Assembly (NCBI RefSeq): GCF_033095785.1
Contig: NZ_CP137134.1
Location: 2,914,001 to 2,978,000, forward strand
Reading direction: 5' to 3'
DNA: 64,000 nt
DNA from: Nitrosospira sp. Is2
GTDB taxonomy: Bacteria > Pseudomonadota > Gammaproteobacteria > Burkholderiales > Nitrosomonadaceae
The notes under the pieces were generated by a model. The model did no database searches. It was not told the DNA's origin and saw nothing but the letters and a program-made list of their open reading frames with translations. Positions 54,164 to 62,377 of this stretch are shown piece by piece; positions within the stretch are counted from its first letter, which is position 1; each line of letters begins with the position of its first letter. The position numbers were made by a program, and so were the translations under genes.

Positions 54164-55171
54164 ATGAAAGTAAGCATGACCTTGGTCGCGATTTCCGCAT
54201 TGTTGCTTTCAGGCGCCAATGCCTGGGCCGCGCCATTCACCAGTCTTTACGCGTTCGGAGACAGTTTGAGCGACGCGGGTGATAGTCCCTCGGCTGTGAC
54301 GAGCCTGTACAAGATACTTGGAAATAATTGTGACCCCTTTCATTTTTGCCCCCCCTATGATGACGGACGCATATCCAACGGCCCGGTTGCCTCCGAACAG
54401 CTGGCGGCAATTCTTTTTCCCGCAGGAGTCACGAGCACGAATTTCCGCAGCTATGCGGTAGCAGGGGCAGGTAGCGGGGGAGAGAACGGCGGCTTCAATC
54501 CGGGAGGCGTGATTGAACTCCCTGGCATGAAACAGGAACTGGAAATGTATAACCGCGACTCGTCGGGCAAAGCCGATCCGAATGCCCTGTATTTCATTTG
54601 GGGCGGGGCGAACGACTATTTGACAAGCGATTCTCCGGTTGTCGCAGCGCAAAACATAGGGGGATATGTGAGCGCGCTGGCTGCAGCGGGTGCTCAGCAT
54701 TTTCTCGTGCCCAATCTGCCTGACCTGAGCCTTAATCCATTTGTTGCAGGAGAGAGCGATGCGGTGAGGGCCGAGGCTCGGGCTTTTTCGATAGTTTTTA
54801 ACAATGAGTTAACCACTCAACTGAATACCATAAGCTCAAGCGTTCCAGAAGCGGATATTTTTCGCTTTGATACCTTCTCTTTTTTCAGCAGCGTTGTGGC
54901 AAATCCCGCCGCTTATGGATTTGTCAATCCGATGGATGAGTGTTTATCGTCGCTATCCATTCCCTGCGGGAATCCTAACGCTCATCTTTACTGGGATGAC
55001 TTCCATCCGACTACCCGAGCGCACGGCATTCTTGCTGCAGAGTTCGCTGCGGCCGTGCCTGAACCTGAAGTTGCGGCGATGCTGATGATGGGCTTGGCTA
55101 TCGTGGGGTTTGCGGCCCGCGCACGTCGCAGGTTCGAGCATGATTCCTTGGGGAGACGGGGAGTCGCCTGA
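54164..55171 (+). CDS. GDSL/SGNH lipase-esterase with PEP-CTERM sorting signal
   Basis: 335-residue exported hydrolase. A signal peptide (VAISALLLSGANAWA) is followed by block I FGDSLSDAG with nucleophile Ser34, block III GGANDY and the late DDFHPTTRAHG motif with catalytic Asp and His. Residues from about 298 are a PEP-CTERM signal: VPEPEVAAMLMMGLAIVGFA then RARRR. Such proteins are cut and anchored by exosortase and are usually surface or matrix proteins. The tail is about 12 residues longer than usual after the Arg cluster. Its stop overlaps the next ATG (TGATG). Confidence 0.9.
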   Translation: MKVSMTLVAISALLLSGANAWAAPFTSLYAFGDSLSDAGDSPSAVTSLYKILGNNCDPFHFCPPYDDGRISNGPVASEQLAAILFPAGVTSTNFRSYAVAGAGSGGENGGFNPGGVIELPGMKQELEMYNRDSSGKADPNALYFIWGGANDYLTSDSPVVAAQNIGGYVSALAAAGAQHFLVPNLPDLSLNPFVAGESDAVRAEARAFSIVFNNELTTQLNTISSSVPEADIFRFDTFSFFSSVVANPAAYGFVNPMDECLSSLSIPCGNPNAHLYWDDFHPTTRAHGILAAEFAAAVPEPEVAAMLMMGLAIVGFAARARRRFEHDSLGRRGVA

Positions 55172-55494
55172 TGCTGGTAGCGTTCAAAACCGATGCGTAC
55201 GCCGACATAATCATGTTCGGCGACGTGGCCCAGCAGCTGCTGAAGATGATGGGCCACAGTGGTACCGTGCCCAGCGCGATTCAGGCGGACGATGTGCCTG
55301 CCGCACTCGAGCGCTTAACGCGGGCGCTCGAGGGGGAGAAGACCTCGGCCAGCGCACAAGCCGGGGCAGAGACGGCAGCCGGACCTCGGGATAATGATCA
55401 CAATGTAAGCCTGAGGGATCGGGCCCTGCCACTGATCGAATTGCTTACCGCCGCAGCAAAGAAGCAGCGCGATGTGATGTGGGATAAATTGTAG
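55171..55494 (+). CDS. DUF1840 family protein
   Basis: 107-residue cytoplasmic protein. It has the family opening MLVAFKTDAYADIIMFGDVA followed by LLKMMGHSGTVPSAI and DVPAALERL, and a C-terminal helical domain PLIELLTAAAKKQRDVMWD. DUF1840 is common in betaproteobacteria and has no known function. Its ATG overlaps the stop of the PEP-CTERM GDSL gene by one base, so the two are probably translationally coupled. Confidence 0.9.
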   Translation: MLVAFKTDAYADIIMFGDVAQQLLKMMGHSGTVPSAIQADDVPAALERLTRALEGEKTSASAQAGAETAAGPRDNDHNVSLRDRALPLIELLTAAAKKQRDVMWDKL

Positions 55495-55623
55495 CCTCTC
55501 CGGCCTGGCATCATCCATAAGTTTCGTGTTTATGTGAGCCAGCGAACGGAGCAAATTTTATGCATAAGGCAAAATGACATTGGGTGTCCGACTTGCCCCC
55601 CCTCGTCGAAGATGACACCCCCG

Positions 55624-55651
55624 GTCCGGCAGCGATATTATCGCTCCGGAC
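55624..55651. terminator. Strong hairpin between convergent genes
   Basis: GTCCGG-C-AGCGATA pairs with TATCGCT-CCGGAC across a single T, leaving one bulged C. TTCTTT follows on the plus strand. It lies between DUF1840 and the end of the PEP-CTERM gene on the other strand, where a shared terminator is expected. Confidence 0.5.
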
Positions 55652-55781
55652 TTCTTTACATGGTGGCATTAAGTACAATTTGAACAGAATGCGCGCCCGG
55701 GTTCATTCACCCGTCCTAAATTAACAAACCCGACGGCACGTCGCCTATCCATCGGCTCAAGTGCTCGTAATAGGTAACTGA

Positions 55782-56573
55782 TTACTGCTGTGGCAAACCC
55801 TTCTTCCGCCGGCGGACGATAGCTCATGAGGCCCAGCCCAGCCAGGAACATGGCATACGTTTCCGGCTCCGGCACGACATCGGCCACCAATGTGCCGCTT
55901 ACTCCGTATTTACTCAGAAGATTCGGATTGAAGATATCCTGCGCGAGGTAGTCCGATCCGCCCATGAATACGGAATAGTCGCCCGCTGCCAGGTTCGTGA
56001 AAGTGTGGGAAACCTTGCCATCGGCGATGCCATCGGAACCGAAGCCTGAACCGTCATAGGCATGACCGATGAATTTTAAAAAACTTAACGCAGCCGGTAT
56101 GCCGTTGGTGGTGTCGGGGTCATTTCCAATCTTCCAGTCGTTCAGTGCCCTGAATGCGCCCTCGGTGTTAACGGGCGGGTAGGCCTTGGATATATCGGAA
56201 GAGTCATAATCGGCGCTTATCGGCTTGACGTGGGCAAGACCCTGAAAAAGCGAAAAACCCGGCAGCAAACCTCCTATTACGGGGGAGCGCCGAGAGTGGG
56301 GGAAGTGAAGGCCTGACTCTCGAAGCTAAGGGTGACGTCCGTGGGGTTGAGCAGGGTGAAGCGATAGGCAAGCGTTTTATGCGCATCGCCAAAGTCCGTG
56401 TCTGTTCCGTCTATCCAGCCGTAGTTTCCGCTAACGGCCTGATTAGACAGGGTCAATATAGCATATGAATCATCGAATGTGCCGAAATTGCGGCCGGTAT
56501 AGCCCACGTGGGCCGTTGCCGGCACAGATGCGATGCCGCCAACACATAACGCAAGCTGAAACATTTTTCTCAT
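55782..56573 (-). pseudogene. PEP-CTERM surface protein with two frameshifts
   Basis: An N-terminal frame (56573 to 56277; signal peptide FQLALCVGGIASVPATA, then beta-rich GRNFGTFDDSYAILTLSN) ends at TLGAPP-stop. The next frame opens at once as VIGGLLPGFSLFQG and runs through SVFMGGSDYLAQDIF to the PEP motif VPEPETYAMFLAGLGLM. One extra C in the C5 run (G5 at 56281-56285 on the plus strand) would join them. After GLGLMS the frame shifts again: one frame over reads AIVRRRKKGLPQQ-stop at 55782, the expected basic end, whereas the uncorrected frame runs on to 55669. Restored, it is a normal PEP-CTERM protein of about 265 residues of unknown function. Confidence 0.75.
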
Positions 56574-57029
56574 ACCGCCTCTCTCATCAGAGTTGTTGTG
56601 AGAAATCAAAACAGCATCAACATCGGTAAGTCCATGAGCCAGTCCGATGTCAGAGTATTCATTATCAATATGTGAAAATCAATGTGGCATATTGACGAAT
56701 GTGACAATTTGTTGCATGTGACAATTTGACGCTGGTTTCCACCGCCATATGATGCCATTAGCGTAATTCGCTATAGATGTATTTCAAACGGAGATCAGGA
56801 GGGCGGGGTGGAGCGGCGCCGTGTGATAAGGCGCAACTCGGCTCGTTCCACTTCTCGGCCAGGGAATCATTTTGGTGTACCCATGCCGGATCGATTGGAG
56901 GGAAGCGGCAGGCAGAACGACAGGACGATACGCAACGGGCCGGCGGTAGTGCTCGACCTGTAAATTGGAACGTTAAGGGATTATCAGATCTGGGATCTGG
57001 GACTACGGAATCATCCAGGCGGGACCTGG
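56574..57029. other. Intergenic region upstream of the PEP-CTERM gene
   Basis: 456 bases between the PEP-CTERM gene start and the end of the hybrid kinase gene. Frames on either strand at 56758-57067 show no family resemblance. It holds an ATGTG-type direct-repeat array at 56670-56728. Confidence 0.45.
56670..56728. repeat. Direct-repeat (iteron-like) array upstream of PEP-CTERM gene
   Basis: Two perfect copies of ATGTGACAATTTG (56699-56711 and 56716-56728) start 17 bases apart. Two weaker relatives begin at 56670 (ATGTGAAAATC) and 56682 (ATGTGGCATATTG). The array lies about 97-155 bases upstream of the PEP-CTERM gene start and could be a multi-site operator. Confidence 0.6.
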
Positions 57030-59105
57030 TCAACCATCCGTTTTCGTCCCGCCCACCAGCTGATTGATCGCAGTGATCAACTCATGCGAATCGACGGGCT
57101 TACATAAATGTTTTTGATACCCTGCACTTATAGCCTTGGTCATATCGTCGGCGCGGGCGAATGCAGTGAGCGCGATGGCCGGGATATTGCCCCCGTTTTC
57201 CAGAGTTAGCTGTCGTACCTCGTTGATAAACTGATAGCCATCTTTGTCCGGCATGCTGACGTCGCTGATAACCACATCCGGTTTTTCCCTCTTGAGAAGC
57301 TCCAGTCCCTCGGTAGCGGTGGCTGCAGTGATCACGCTGGCTTTGCAGTAGATGAGTATCCTGTTGATCAGTTCACGCGCATCCGCTTCGTCATCGATTA
57401 CAAGTATTTTTCGCCCTGCTAGCGCAGCTTTTTTTTCAGCGCCGTACTCTTTCAAAAGCGGTAAGGGATCTTTTTTTGTATCTTCTGCAGCGAATGGCAG
57501 GTTGACAATAAAGGAAGATCCCTCACCTAAGCCTGCGCTTTCGGCTCGAACGGTTCCGCCATGCAGTTCCACCAGTTGCTTGACAATGGCGAGTCCCAGG
57601 CCAAGTCCGCCATACTGTCGGGTAAGGGAAGCGTCCCCTTGCCTGAAGCGGTCGAAAACATAAGGTATGAATTCCGGGGAAATTCCCATGCCCGAATCCT
57701 TTATCCTGATTTCGAGCGTGGGGCCTGACCACCCAACGATAATATGGATCTTTCCCCCTTTGGGAGTAAATTTGATGGAATTCGAAAGCAGGTTCCAGAA
57801 TACCTGCTGAAGCCGGTTCGGATCGCCGGTAATCGTGCCGATATAGGGAGTGATTGTCTTTTGCAGAGTAACACCTTTTGCTTGCGCGGTAGGCCTGACC
57901 GACTCCACTGCCGTATCCACCAGACTGGTTACATCCAGTTGCTGCATATCAAGCCTGACTTTTCCGGAGATAATGCTGCTCATTTCCAGAAGATCTTCGA
58001 TAAGTTTGTTCTGAGCGCGCGCGTTGCGCTCGATAGTTTCCAAGCCACGGTGGATGTCGTCCTCTTTCATGCTACCGCTCAGTATGAGCTGAGACCAGCC
58101 CAGAATCGCATTCAGCGGAGTACGCAATTCGTGGGAGAGGGTGGCGAGAAACTCATCTTTGAGTTGACTGGCCCGCTCAGCTTCGTTTTTTGCAATCCGT
58201 TCCTTCTCAAGAAGCTGCTGTTTTTCGGAGTCGGACAACGCCAATGCTTCGCTCAGCTTCTTCAATTCGTTGCTTGTCGCTTTCCCATAGCGGCTTGGAA
58301 GAATCCCGCGGGTAACGCCTGCGACCTGGCTGCCCAGTTCAGCGAGAGGGCGCAGGATGCCCAGCCGGGTGTAAAATATGATGCCCATGGTCGCAAGCAA
58401 CGCGATAAAGATGAGTATTATCTCGATCACGATCTGCTGTTCGAGGCGGGCCAGCCCCAAGTCGGCCTGAGTCCTCATTCGTCCGCTAAACAGATCCATA
58501 AACTGTTGTACGGGTTCGATCACCGCCGCTTTCTCTGCAAGGTACTCGCGGTCGAACAATAGCTGGCTTGCGAGTTCTCGATCGGGCCTTCCCCGCACCG
58601 TGAAATTGCCCTTTCCATCGTCATACAAGCCCTCAAGGGCGAAGAACGCGCGGGTTTCCCGGTTGACCAACTTATCCGACCGCTTCAAGGCCTCCTCAAG
58701 CAAAGCAAACTCCTCATCTCTGAGCCCTGAGCGACGAAACATTTCGAGTAGGGAAATCGCCTGTCCATGTGCTACAGCTTCAGTTTTTCCGGCGGCTACG
58801 AAATGCCAGTAGGTAGGGGAATAATTCAGCGGCCGCGGACGGATCCCATTGCGGATCTCAAGGATTTCCATGAAATAGCGCTTATAGATGGGATTGCCGG
58901 TTGCGACGTAGGTTCGCGCCATGCGGGTAAGGTCATTCGAACTATGTAGCATCTCTTCTGCAAGCAGAAGCGCTTCGAGACGGTGGCGCTCGCTTTGATA
59001 AATATCTTCGCGGATGCTCAACGTATGGAATACGAGAATCCCGATGCTAGTGAGCAGCAGGACAAGTGCGATAGTGGAAAAATTGGTGACATTTCTTATG
59101 TTCAC
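57030..59105 (-). CDS. Hybrid sensor histidine kinase/response regulator
   Basis: 691-residue membrane sensor. TM helices at about 9-30 and 225-246 flank a periplasmic helical sensor (LLAEEMLHSSNDLTRMARTY, similar to four-helix domains). HAMP-like and coiled-coil linkers lead to HisKA with His325 (ATLSHELRTPLNAILGWSQ), HATPase (NLLSNSIKFTPKGG, GGLGLGLAIV) and a C-terminal receiver with Asp615 (VVISDVSMPDKDG) and a late Lys (CKPVDSHE). There is no DNA-binding output, so phosphate probably goes to an Hpt or regulator elsewhere. The start is GTG 59105 with an AGGAAG site. It is divergent from the Sbp-like gene. Confidence 0.9.
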   Translation of the reverse strand: MNIRNVTNFSTIALVLLLTSIGILVFHTLSIREDIYQSERHRLEALLLAEEMLHSSNDLTRMARTYVATGNPIYKRYFMEILEIRNGIRPRPLNYSPTYWHFVAAGKTEAVAHGQAISLLEMFRRSGLRDEEFALLEEALKRSDKLVNRETRAFFALEGLYDDGKGNFTVRGRPDRELASQLLFDREYLAEKAAVIEPVQQFMDLFSGRMRTQADLGLARLEQQIVIEIILIFIALLATMGIIFYTRLGILRPLAELGSQVAGVTRGILPSRYGKATSNELKKLSEALALSDSEKQQLLEKERIAKNEAERASQLKDEFLATLSHELRTPLNAILGWSQLILSGSMKEDDIHRGLETIERNARAQNKLIEDLLEMSSIISGKVRLDMQQLDVTSLVDTAVESVRPTAQAKGVTLQKTITPYIGTITGDPNRLQQVFWNLLSNSIKFTPKGGKIHIIVGWSGPTLEIRIKDSGMGISPEFIPYVFDRFRQGDASLTRQYGGLGLGLAIVKQLVELHGGTVRAESAGLGEGSSFIVNLPFAAEDTKKDPLPLLKEYGAEKKAALAGRKILVIDDEADARELINRILIYCKASVITAATATEGLELLKREKPDVVISDVSMPDKDGYQFINEVRQLTLENGGNIPAIALTAFARADDMTKAISAGYQKHLCKPVDSHELITAINQLVGGTKTDG

Positions 59106-59306
59106 GGGGCGCTTCCTCGATCTGCCATTCTTTTTAAATGTGGCTGTTAAATTCTATACGGCGGGCCGGTACAAGCGCTATGTATTTCTAACTGACGGGA
59201 TGGTTGCAGTTAGTCGACGCGATTTCTTCATTTTTATGCAATACCGCCGAAACAATCGAATGGTAGATTTCGCTTCAGTTTTTGTGGATAACTGGAGGAC
59301 ATACAG

Positions 59307-60317
59307 ATGCATTCATATCGCTTACGTCTTGCTGTTGCAATTCTCATTATGCTGCTCAGCCTGGGTGGAGCTGTTGCCGCCCTGGACAGTTTCTCAGAGA
59401 GCAGCAAGACCGACCCCACGCCAAAAATGTATGAAGATTTGAATACTGCATTTGCGAAACACTGGAGAACACGAACTGGTCTTGAGGTTACTGTCAAGCA
59501 AGCTACAACGATTTCCGGCATCCCCGTGAGGGCTACCGTCGATGGACTGAAAGTGATCACGCTTGCGGTGTCGTATGATCAAGACGCACTGCAAGGGAAC
59601 ACCAGGTTCACGCTGCCTCACTGGCAGAACCTCCTGCCGCACAATACACCCTTTACGTCCACGATCGTATTTCTGGTGCGCAAAGGAAATCCCAAGAACT
59701 TGCTGGATTGGAGCGATCTCGGACGACCAGGGGTGCAGGTGGTTACCTCCAATCCGAAGACTTCAAGCAGCGCCCGGTGGAATTATATGGCCGCGTGGGG
59801 ATATGCACTCATGCGATCTGGGGGCAACGAAAGCCACGCGCTTGAGTTCGTCAAGAAGCTGTTTGCCAATGTCAAGGTGCTGAATTCCGATACTCGCGAG
59901 TCACTTTCGACTTTCGCGGAACACGGCATCGGAGATGTGCTGCTGGCATGGGAGTACGAGGCTCATCAAATAGCGCAGGCGCAGGGGGGAAGCCCATTCG
60001 AGGTGGTAGTGCCTTCCACGTCGATTTTGGCGGAACCTGCGGTCAGCGTGGTTAACGGCATGGACAATAAGACCGGCTCGCGGGAGGTGCCCAAAGCGTA
60101 TATCGATTACCTCTACAGCACGAAAGCACAGGATATTGCGGGAAAACACTATTATCGTCCCCGTGATGAAAAAATAGCCGCCAAATATGCGAACGAACTT
60201 CCACCGATAGATATGTACACGATCGATGAAATCGCGGGAGGCTGGAAGGCTGCGCAAGCGATCCATTTTGCCAATGGCGGTATTTTCGATCAGATCCAGG
60301 GTAACGCGGATCTCTGA
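59307..60317 (+). CDS. Sulfate/thiosulfate-binding-protein (Sbp/CysP) family protein, atypical ligand loop
   Basis: 336-residue periplasmic solute-binding protein. A signal peptide ends near LGGAVAALDS. The fold signature is clear: FAKHWRTRTGLEVTVKQATT, TSTIVFLVRKGNPKNLLDW, GVQVVTSNPKTSSSARWNYM and GIGDVLLAWEYEA. In genuine Sbp the loop after the first strand reads SHGGSGKQARSVIDGLEADV; here it is ATTISGIPVRATVDGLKV and lacks the GGSGKQ sulfate ligands and the ADV step. No permease or ATPase genes are near. The ligand may therefore differ, or this may be a stand-alone sensor protein (inference). GGAGGA precedes the ATG. Confidence 0.85.
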   Translation: MHSYRLRLAVAILIMLLSLGGAVAALDSFSESSKTDPTPKMYEDLNTAFAKHWRTRTGLEVTVKQATTISGIPVRATVDGLKVITLAVSYDQDALQGNTRFTLPHWQNLLPHNTPFTSTIVFLVRKGNPKNLLDWSDLGRPGVQVVTSNPKTSSSARWNYMAAWGYALMRSGGNESHALEFVKKLFANVKVLNSDTRESLSTFAEHGIGDVLLAWEYEAHQIAQAQGGSPFEVVVPSTSILAEPAVSVVNGMDNKTGSREVPKAYIDYLYSTKAQDIAGKHYYRPRDEKIAAKYANELPPIDMYTIDEIAGGWKAAQAIHFANGGIFDQIQGNADL

Positions 60318-60339
60318 ATATCCTCCCTTAATATCTCTC

Positions 60340-60379
60340 GCGACGCGGATCGGGTGAAGCCCATGCCCATCCGCGTCGC
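60340..60379 (+). terminator. Hairpin after the Sbp-like gene
   Basis: GCGACGCGGAT and ATCCGCGTCGC form a perfect 11-base stem around an 18-base loop that itself contains GGG...CCC. It lies 22 bases after the stop. There is no T-run, only TCTCTATT, so Rho-independent action is uncertain. Confidence 0.55.
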
Positions 60380-60608
60380 TCTCTATTGCAGTATCCACCT
60401 TCCGGAACGAAATGACAGGGCGTTATGCAAATGTGGCTATTGATCAGATTCAGCTACTTCACATTTATGTGTGCCAGCGCACTGAGCCATTGGGGCAGAA
60501 GAGGGATTATTGCAATCGTAGGCAGCCGATGTGAGAGCAGAGCATGAAGGCGCCTTTAGCTGCGGGCCATTGGCAACTCTTATTCAATCTACTCTGGAGA
60601 AAAAAAGT

Positions 60609-61208
60609 ATGAATACTCAAAATAAATTGCTCGTTGTGGCCGTATCGCTAGCCAGCGTCTTATCCATCGCGGGTTGTGGAAAATCCGAGGAAAAGGCGCC
60701 GGCGCCGGGAGAAGCGCCCAAGGCCGCAGCCCCCGAAGCCAAAACGACAGTAGGGACGACGATCGACGATAGCACGATTACCACAAAAGTGAAATCCGCG
60801 CTGCTTGCCGACGCGGATGTCAAAGGCCTCGACATAAAGGTCGAGACGAATAAAGGCGAGGTTCAACTGAGCGGTTTTGTTGACAGTCAGGCTCAAATCG
60901 ATCGCGCCATTTCGATCGCTCGCGGCGTGGAGGGCGTTAAGAACGTAGATAATAAAATGACCCTGAAGACCACCCAGACGACCGTCGGCGAGAAAATAGA
61001 TGATGGGATTATTACGACGAAGGTAAAAGGCGCGCTAGTTGCCGAGTCAGGTGTGGATAGCGGGGATATCGCCGTAGTCACTCGAGATGGAGAAGTCCAG
61101 CTCAGTGGCTTCGTAAAGGACCAGTCTCAGATTGAACGCGCAACCCAGGTCGCACGCAGCGTGGAAGGGGTTAAGAATGTCATCAACGAACTGAGCGTCA
61201 AGAAATAA
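60609..61208 (+). CDS. BON-domain lipoprotein (OsmY-like, two BON domains)
   Basis: 199-residue envelope protein. The lipobox LSIAGC places the lipidated Cys at 23; an Ala/Pro/Glu-rich linker follows. Two BON domains come next: DSTITTKVKSALLADADVKG...GEVQLSGFV at about 50-118 and DGIITTKVKGALVAESGVDS...GEVQLSGFV at about 125-195, internal duplicates of each other. BON domains bind phospholipid or stabilise the envelope under osmotic stress. ATG 60609 has GGAG upstream; the 60531 start would abolish the signal peptide. CsbD and CBS genes follow. Confidence 0.88.
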   Translation: MNTQNKLLVVAVSLASVLSIAGCGKSEEKAPAPGEAPKAAAPEAKTTVGTTIDDSTITTKVKSALLADADVKGLDIKVETNKGEVQLSGFVDSQAQIDRAISIARGVEGVKNVDNKMTLKTTQTTVGEKIDDGIITTKVKGALVAESGVDSGDIAVVTRDGEVQLSGFVKDQSQIERATQVARSVEGVKNVINELSVKK

Positions 61209-61251
61209 ACGATCTGCTAACTTGTTTAATGGATATGAAAGGAGAATCAAA

Positions 61252-61473
61252 ATGAACTGGGATCAAATCGAGGGAAACTGGAAGCAATTCAAGGGAAAAG
61301 TGAAGGAGCAGTGGGGCAAACTCACCGATGATCATCTTGATACCATTGCCGGCCGGCGTGATCAGCTCGCGGGCAAGATCCAGGAGTCATACGGGATTAC
61401 AAAAGAGGAAGCGGAGGACCAAATCGCCACCTGGGAGAAAAACCAGCGGGATGATACTTATCGCCCCAGCTAA
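61252..61473 (+). CDS. CsbD family stress protein
   Basis: 73-residue hydrophilic protein with the CsbD signature NWDQIEGNWKQFKGKVKEQW and then GKLTDDHLDTIAGRRDQLAG, ending in a small acidic and basic helix. In Bacillus CsbD is under general stress control (sigma-B); in proteobacteria it accompanies osmotic and starvation genes. AAAGGAG is well placed before ATG 61252. Confidence 0.93.
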   Translation: MNWDQIEGNWKQFKGKVKEQWGKLTDDHLDTIAGRRDQLAGKIQESYGITKEEAEDQIATWEKNQRDDTYRPS

Positions 61474-61694
61474 GCAAGGTTCAAGATAGATGGGTAGTGG
61501 CCGCCCGAGTCAGAACACCGGAAGGAAACTGCCGGGCGCCGCGCCTGTCGAGAACCTGGGGCAAGAGGCAGCAGGCAGTAAAAGCTACGAGGGAGAACGC
61601 GGAAGCAGCTCGCATGGGTGCCGGTACAGCGCCGTCCCTGACGAAGCATGTACCGGAAAGGTAGGTTTTGAATTTACCTTAGAGAGGAGGTAGC

Positions 61695-61844
61695 ATGCTT
61701 TATACCATTGCTGTTATCTTAATTGTCCTATGGCTGTTGGGATTGGTGAGTTCCTATACGATAGGGGGCTTCATCCATGTGCTTTTGGTGATAGCCATCG
61801 TAATGATCCTGCTCAGGATCATTAGCGGACGCAAACCGCTCTAA
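61695..61844 (+). CDS. lmo0937-type small membrane protein
   Basis: 49-residue membrane protein: MLYTIAVILIVLWLLGLVSS then YTIGGFIHVLLVIAIVMILL, ending RIISGRKPL. It matches the lmo0937 (DUF5670) family of tiny two-helix proteins, which often sit among CsbD, BON and other stress genes. A perfect GAGGAGG site lies just before ATG 61695. The 220 bases before it hold only unsupported frames. Confidence 0.85.
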   Translation: MLYTIAVILIVLWLLGLVSSYTIGGFIHVLLVIAIVMILLRIISGRKPL

Positions 61845-61899
61845 CGCGCCGGGCGATCACAACTCATTCAACCTCGTTGTTTATCTACACGGAGGTGGT

Positions 61900-62319
61900 A
61901 TGCAAAAACTTAGCGAGATAATGAATACCGACGTACAGACTGTTGCTCCGGAAGCCACGATAGAAGAGGCAGCGCAGGAAATGCGTGATGGTGATTTCGG
62001 GCTGGTGCCAGTGGTGGACGATGAGGAGCTGATCGGCGTGATAACTGATCGGGACATCGCGATCAGGGCAGTTGCAGAAGGCAAAGACTCCGGTACCCCG
62101 GTGCGCGAGGTCATGTCGGAAGGTGTGGTGTGGGCGAGCGAGGATGATTCAATCGAGGATGCCGCCAGAATTATGAGCGATCACCAGATTCGTCGATTAC
62201 CAATCGTGGATGCGGATCAGCATCTCGTAGGAATTGTATCGCTCGGCGATTTCGCCGTTGACAGTTCGGATATCGAACCTGTCGTTGAGGCACTCTCCGA
62301 CATTTCGAGGCCGTCCTGA
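61900..62319 (+). CDS. CBS-domain pair protein
   Basis: 139-residue protein with two CBS motifs in one Bateman module: SEIMNTDVQTVAPEATIEEA, LVPVVDDEELIGVITDRDIA, then VREVMSEGVVWASEDDSIED and RLPIVDADQHLVGIVSLGDF. Probably senses adenine nucleotides. GGAGGT lies before the ATG. A hairpin with a T-run follows at 62333-62364. It resembles the CBS protein at 12632 in type but not closely in sequence. Confidence 0.9.
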   Translation: MQKLSEIMNTDVQTVAPEATIEEAAQEMRDGDFGLVPVVDDEELIGVITDRDIAIRAVAEGKDSGTPVREVMSEGVVWASEDDSIEDAARIMSDHQIRRLPIVDADQHLVGIVSLGDFAVDSSDIEPVVEALSDISRPS

Positions 62320-62332
62320 AATCGTAAATTAG

Positions 62333-62364
62333 AAGCGCCCGTCGAACGACGTTCGAGTGCTTTT
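62333..62364 (+). terminator. Hairpin with T-run after CBS gene
   Basis: TCGAAC-GAC-GTTCGA forms a 6-base stem that outer AGC/GCT bases can extend; TTTT follows at 62361-62364. It lies between the convergent CBS and guaA genes. Confidence 0.5.
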
Positions 62365-62377
62365 CATCTTGCCGCTT

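Noticed and set aside
57744..58562. Plus-strand frame of 272 codons
   Set aside because: Lies wholly antisense to the conserved hybrid kinase gene and shows no motif.
61490..61693. Plus-strand frame of 67 codons between CsbD and lmo0937 genes
   Set aside because: Low-complexity translation and no ribosome site; another frame of the same stretch is equally plausible, so neither is called.
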